This document shows positions 17,377 to 21,251 of a DNA stretch of 21,251 nucleotides, piece by piece. The notes beneath the pieces are model-generated. The model was not told the DNA's origin. It did not search any database and saw only the letters and a list, made by a program, of their open reading frames with translations. Numbering within the stretch: position 1 is the stretch's first letter; every line of letters begins with the position of its first letter. The translations under genes and the position numbers were made by a program. Source of the stretch: Perkinsus olseni (lineage: Eukaryota > Perkinsozoa > Perkinsida > Perkinsidae); assembly GCA_013115135.1 (NCBI GenBank), contig JABANP010000709.1:1-21251 (forward strand), in the 5' to 3' direction.

Positions 17377-18195
17377 TCAGTGCACCGACTCAGTAGCAAC
17401 ATGAAAATGAACGACGATGCGCATAACAGCAAACAGACAACTGGCAGCATGCACGTTTGAGAGAACAACGGTGAAGTCGCCTGTGTAGGAGATTGGGAAA
17501 GAGGGTCCAGACATGCTCACTTGCGACAGCGAATCACTATCGGCCCTAGCGATCTCAACCGAAGATATCAGGGCTTCGATTTGAACCCAGCACCTGTCGA
17601 TACTGAACACGGAGCTCCACCGTGACACCATTCTTCGGATGAGAGAGTGAGCTGACTGGAGCCAGGCATGTAATCTTACGCTAGACGCTCCAGGACAAGC
17701 ACTAGATGAAGATAACAGGCCTCTCCCAACCTTTCCCGGTCCTACGCGCGACGGATCCCGGCTCACCTTCATTGATCCTAGATGCTCCGTTCTCCCTTTG
17801 CCGCGGCTCCTTTTCGTCGTCTTCCTCCCTCCCTGGGGTCGTCCACCTGTGTCTGCGCCACACCACCCTTCGAAATATGCTTTCTGGGTCGCTTGAGCCT
17901 GGACGCGCTAGTGCAGGTGGCAGTCGGTAATATGGCCTCCGGTTCCTCGGCAGGCGATACGACTTCAACTCCGTCATCAGGTTCACTCGTTGGCACGACT
18001 GTAGGGTGTAAAACCCCCATCTCGCGGGCTCGCGAGACGAGCCAACCGGCGAGACGGGTCAAGGGCGAGATAACCTGCTGGCGGAGGGTTATCATCAAGT
18101 CGGGCCTGTGCTCTTACGGACGTAAGACTCTACATCCGGTGGTGGTGTCATACTTGGGTTCCCTTGTGGGACTTTATAGGGACTTCTGGATCTAG
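17377..18195. other. Ambiguous open frames on both strands
   Basis: Minus-strand frames of 131 codons (17377-17772) and about 105 codons (17778-18095; low-complexity Pro/Glu then Lys/Arg-rich, RLKRPRKHISKGG) overlap a plus-strand frame (17782-18195; internal ATG at 17932, Ser/Gly/Thr-rich). None has a recognisable domain, and I could not extend any of them with convincing splice sites. At most one strand is likely to be coding. The segment may be an unrecognised gene or transposon-derived sequence. Confidence 0.25.
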
Positions 18196-18241
18196 GCAAC
18201 TCTTCTAGGGGAACCAATGACCAGGAACTATGTTCCCCTTC

Positions 18242-18270
18242 AAACATGCGCTAGTACTCAGCGCATGTTT
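18242..18270. repeat. Perfect 10-bp hairpin, 9-nt loop
   Basis: AAACATGCGC, loop TAGTACTCA, GCGCATGTTT. It is the first of a series of palindromes between 18242 and 18504. Confidence 0.7.
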
Positions 18271-18307
18271 TCCAATGGGGTTAACTGAGTGCAGCGCAAC
18301 GCTAGGA

Positions 18308-18343
18308 CTGGTGGGACACTACTAGTGTCACACTAGTACCAGG
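18308..18343. repeat. Overlapping CACTAG palindromes
   Basis: GACACTA-C-TAGTGTC (18315-18329) is a perfect palindrome that shares its right half with TAGTGT-C-ACACTA. Both are enclosed by CTGGT and ACCAG. Another CACTAGTG copy occurs near 18529. The alternating arms allow two mutually exclusive hairpins. Confidence 0.6.
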
Positions 18344-18492
18344 AGGAAAGGAAGCTTCTCAGCTCGAATGGACCCCCCTGAGGGAATATCCCTTTCGAGA
18401 ACCACCCCATAATTACTTTACATCGATCTGTGCATAAACTTTATGCTATGAAGCCCCTAAGGAAATGAGCACATCGGTGAACGTCTAACTAA

Positions 18493-18504
18493 GCCGGTAC
18501 CGGC
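18493..18504. repeat. 12-bp perfect palindrome
   Basis: GCCGGTACCGGC, fully self-complementary without a spacer, in the non-coding stretch between the ambiguous ORFs and the hydrolase remnant. Confidence 0.55.
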
Positions 18505-18662
18505 GTTGGACTATAAACTTGCACACACTAGTGTGCTGGAGATCACCCTTGTCATAGTTGCCTCGTACAAACGACGGGAATCGCCCGACTACTTCAAAAG
18601 CGGGGACAAGACGGAAAGGCGAAGGAAAAGCGGATAGGGGGGAGGTCTCCCGCAGGGGCTTT

Positions 18663-19440
18663 GGCGAGGTGGTCGGCATCAGAGCCATCAGGGGGAGTGG
18701 GCGCTCGCGATACACGGCTTTGGCAACCTCACCACGTCGTGGACGTGAATGAAAGTAAGATACTCCCGATGGCACCAGAGAGGCTTTCTCCACTTCAGTG
18801 TGCTGTTGATCTCTACAAAAAGGGCTTCAACGTTCTACTAATTCACCTGCCGGGTTTCCGGAAGTCGAGCATCTCTCAGAATATCCGATCATCGGATGAT
18901 ACATAACAAGAATCAACCTTAAATTCGGCTGAAGCAAGCGGGGTGCCCCATCTGTTCTGACCAGCTTCCCTCAGATTGGAGGCAACTCAGTCGTTGAGCT
19001 GTAAAGGAAGAGGCCAGACTGGAAAAACGTGATTGCTCCCGATGAACCCACAAGCCTACGAGTGGTGCCGTCGACAGATGCCGCCCGTCAACGGACGCTC
19101 TTACGGGAGTAGACTGCAACAGCTAGAGGACACCCGCAGGATGGAAACGCTGTTGCACGAATCTCTAGACGAGCGAGCCTCGGTGGTCGCGGTGTCCCCT
19201 TGCCATCCACTGGTGAAGATACCTCGAGGTGTACGGGGAAGAAGAGGCGAATGTACGGGACGCCCCGGCTCAGAGCCAGATCACCGCTGGAAACGAAAGG
19301 ACGTCCGGCCGTGGGCAGCTCCTTGCTGTTGTGATTCCCCCATCAGGGATTCCCGCCTGGTTGGACTGCGGTCACTGCCGGCGGGTGATACAGTAGATCA
19401 ACTTCGTTGAGATGCAGGCAGCATTGAGGAGAGTATCGGC
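18663..19440 (+). pseudogene. Broken HGFG-type alpha/beta hydrolase
   Basis: Seen in changing frames but in the right order for an alpha/beta hydrolase: GEVVGIRAIRGSG, a shift of one base in a G-rich run near 18691-18703, then ALAIHGFGNLTTS (oxyanion HGFG at 18713-18724). Next come a possible 44-nt intron, KKGFNVLLIHLPGFRKSS, a nucleophile-elbow-like IGGNSVVE (18978-19001) where the usual G-N-S-x-G has Val instead of Gly, and an end part LDCGHCRRVIQ followed by a stop and INFVEMQAAL. Family knowledge: related plant and bacterial hydrolases have HGFG..., GNSLGG and IPxCGHCPxxE in this order. The distance between blocks, the frameshift, the stop and the lost Gly suggest decay. Unseen introns or sequence errors could explain some of the breaks. 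Function and substrate cannot be assigned. Confidence 0.42.
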
Positions 19441-19890
19441 ACCTACGACCTCTACCACGGCTACTCTGAGGTAACTGCTGGCCAATGGATAAGTGTTGTT
19501 GATCCGGTCATCAGAAGGAGCCGATGAGACTCACTATCGCCAACTCGCTGAGGGAGGATATTCCTAGAAGTATGACAGACAAGCTTCAACCTCGGCTTTG
19601 TGGTCTTTGGAACACGCTCAGGGACTGAGCCATCGAGCTCCCGTCGAAATGGATAGACTCAATATGAACTGTCATATTTCAAGCGACAGCTTCCCTGGCT
19701 GATGAAGTGATGGGCTCGAGAAAACTTTTCATGCTTCACCATATATCTACGTGTCTGATGATGCTGCGACTTTGAGAGTGAGTTAATGCCCGATGAGCAT
19801 GCTGCACCCAGAATCGAAAACAGGGACTGCACGACAGTGCGAGGGAGTACGATCAACTACAACTGCTCACTCGTCTGAGATGGACATTAG

Positions 19891-19907
19891 AGTCTAATGA
19901 TTAGACT
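19891..19907. repeat. Perfect 8-bp palindrome
   Basis: AGTCTAAT-G-ATTAGACT. No gene overlaps it. Confidence 0.55.
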
Positions 19908-20038
19908 TCTCACAAGAGCATGGAGGAACGTACGATAAGTATCAGTTGGGAAATGCAATGTGACAGGGCACATGTTAATGTGATGGCCGTAGAAAGCAAG
20001 TTCAAGCAAGTGCAGGTAACTTGGAAGCTGCTTCTTAA

Positions 20039-20145
20039 GGCGTACCTTCAAGGAAGGGACCCTTACCGCTCCTTCCTTAAGGAGCAACTCTTTATAACTT
20101 TTTGTTTTTAAGGAGCGTAAGGAATTCCTAACTTGAAGGAACGCC
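20039..20145. repeat. 107-bp imperfect inverted repeat, MITE-like
   Basis: The left arm begins GGCGTACCTTCAAG and the right arm ends CTTGAAGGAACGCC. The arms run about 36 nt each with roughly three-quarters complementarity and a T-rich centre. An inner GCTCCTT/AAGGAGC stem allows an alternative fold. The left flank is TTAA but the right flank is not, so there is no clear target-site duplication. Confidence 0.65.
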
Positions 20146-20185
20146 TGCTCTCGCCGAACTGACAAAAAATTCATTTAAAACGGAC

Positions 20186-20815
20186 GTGAAACCCGAGAAA
20201 CCCGATTCTTGATAGATTGATAAGGGGTGAAGTACAAAATCCAAGGGAAAGGAGCCTGAACTGTGGGTGAAGGCAGGAACGGGAAACCAGAAACCCCTCC
20301 CGAAACCCGACAGGGCAACCCGACCCCGGAACTGTTACCCAGGGCCACCAGAAACCCGAAGTATTACCCAGGGCAACTAGATCCCCGAAAGTGCTTCCTT
20401 GGATTTTGTACCTTTCCCTTGGATATTGGGAATTACCCGATTGACAAGCGAATGATGACATGAGATTATTTTGGTTTCACACGTGTATCACTGAAGTAGC
20501 TGTTAGATGGGCTAACTCCTCTGACCCAGAAGATGAGCAAGAGCCGCTCTTTCCTTGTGTGGAGGAACTCAGTTTCTCCGCTCAGTTTCTGAAACTACCG
20601 GCCGACTGGCAACGCAAACGGCGCGTGAGACATTCAGGGCCCGAAAATTCGTTCCCCGTGGCGCGCGCAAAAACGCGCTCGAAAACGTAGCACCCGAATT
20701 TAACCAAACCCGGATTTAACCAACCCGAAAGAGCGCGCCCAAATAATCGATAGAAGTGTGCGATTTGATGCGTAGTCGGATTATTTCCCTCCGGGTAGCC
20801 ATCTACCCGATACTA
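20186..20815. repeat. Degenerate ACCCG-motif stretch
   Basis: The motif AACCCGA or ACCCG/CCCGA recurs at least a dozen times (for example at 20186, 20195, 20300-20360, 20430, 20690-20730 and 20803), irregularly spaced and mostly on the same strand. It is not a regular tandem repeat and does not match the common TTTAGGG/TTAGGG telomere unit. Confidence 0.5.
20741..20809. repeat. Two adjacent stem-forming sequences
   Basis: AAATAATC (20741-20748) pairs with GATTATTT (20779-20786). Just after it CGGGTAG-CCAT-CTACCCG (20792-20809) forms a tight 7-bp hairpin with a 4-nt loop. Confidence 0.5.
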
Positions 20816-21134
20816 TCCGATCTATCGATATATATAACGACGCAAAGCCAACTCCAATTGGAATCCTTCAGAGTGAATTTTGCCGAATTGGTTAGACCTT
20901 TAGAATTATATCGCGAAGGACGTGGGTTCAATTCTTAGACGGTGAAATATTTGAGTTGTGCCAATTGTACGCTCCCTCTCGGGTAAGCGGTGGCCACTGC
21001 TCGCAGCTAAAATTTCTTTAAGAGTCACGATGTAGCCGATGAGACGATCCAATCAACTATGGCTGCAGTGATCCTCACGTGTAACCCCTTTCTATCTATT
21101 ACCGAACTTAGTCGACTGGGTGGTGTGGAGAGGA

Positions 21135-21240
21135 CCTGAGGCACTTAGGTCCCCACCTAAGGCCTCGGTCACGGGACAGGAACCCGTCTAACTGGTACCC
21201 GGTTCACAGTGTGAACTTCACACGGGTCCGTCCCGTCACC
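21135..21240. repeat. Strongly self-complementary block at the right edge
   Basis: The first hairpin pairs CCTGAGGCACTTAGGT (21135-21150) with ACCTAAGGCCTCGG (21155-21168) around CCCC, with two bulges. The second pairs GGTCACGGGAC plus ACCCGT (21167-21187) with ACGGGT plus GTCCCGTCACC (21222-21240), and encloses the perfect palindrome GTTCACA-G-TGTGAAC (21202-21216). An outer CTGGGTG (21116-21122)/CACCCAG (21237-21243) pair could close both. The block is cut by the window end, so its full extent is unknown. Confidence 0.6.
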
Positions 21241-21251
21241 CAGCCCACTAG

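Larger units (their letters stand above)
19441..21251. other. Right-end non-coding, repeat-rich segment
   Basis: About 1.8 kb with no ORF I can support. It holds the palindrome at 19891, the 107-bp inverted repeat at 20039, the ACCCG-motif stretch, the hairpins near 20741-20809 and the self-complementary block at 21135-21240, each listed separately. A transposon-rich or chromosome-interior spacer are both possible. Confidence 0.5.

Noticed and set aside
20880..20945. tRNA-like sequence with GGTTCAATTCT and weakly pairing ends
   Set aside because: The ends pair only with wobbles (TTTTGCC/GGTGAAA), the D and anticodon arms do not form and the T stem is poor. At best a degraded tRNA fragment.

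Overview
This window looks like nuclear DNA of a compact, intron-rich unicellular eukaryote. The coding regions are cut into many short exons by GT-AG introns that are mostly 42-65 nt long, the protein families are strictly eukaryotic (isoprenylcysteine methylesterase, MTR4 RNA helicase, PHD-zinc-knuckle-PHD chromatin reader), and a eukaryotic tRNA-Val(AAC) is present. The tiny introns, dense same-strand genes and roughly balanced base composition suggest a perkinsid or related alveolate. That placement is an inference from architecture, not from a database match.

Layout. 227-2615 (+): 15-exon isoprenylcysteine methylesterase-like alpha/beta hydrolase. About 3311-4457 (-): a convergent multi-exon gene of unknown function; a tRNA-Val gene on the opposite strand lies inside its proposed first intron. 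About 4521-5979: gene-poor spacer with hairpins. 5980-11021 (+): complete 31-exon MTR4/SKI2-type exosome RNA helicase of about 1030 residues. 11200-12750 (+): intronless 516-residue 12-TM MFS transporter of the SLC45/sucrose-symporter type. 12953-14873 (+): PHD-zinc-knuckle-extended-PHD protein. 15048-16522 (+): 10-exon acidic/coiled-coil protein of unknown function. These four genes form a head-to-tail cluster with spacers of only about 175-200 bp.

From 16523 on I find no convincing intact gene. The segment holds ambiguous ORFs (17377-18195), many perfect short palindromes and hairpins, a broken HGFG-type alpha/beta hydrolase (about 18663-19440), a 107-bp inverted repeat, a degenerate ACCCG-rich stretch and a strongly self-complementary block at the right edge.

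Main unusual observation: nearly all introns are near 50 nt, but a minority are 116-293 nt. Three of the four oversized MTR4 introns each enclose a 73-84 nt element bounded by complementary ends. One of these carries Pol III A-box and B-box-like motifs plus a T4 run, and the minus-strand gene appears to host a tRNA in an intron of similar size. This suggests that long introns here arise by insertion of, or exist to carry, small structured RNA-like cargo. All exon structures were worked out by hand from frame continuity, splice-site motifs and remembered family conservation; no RNA evidence was available.
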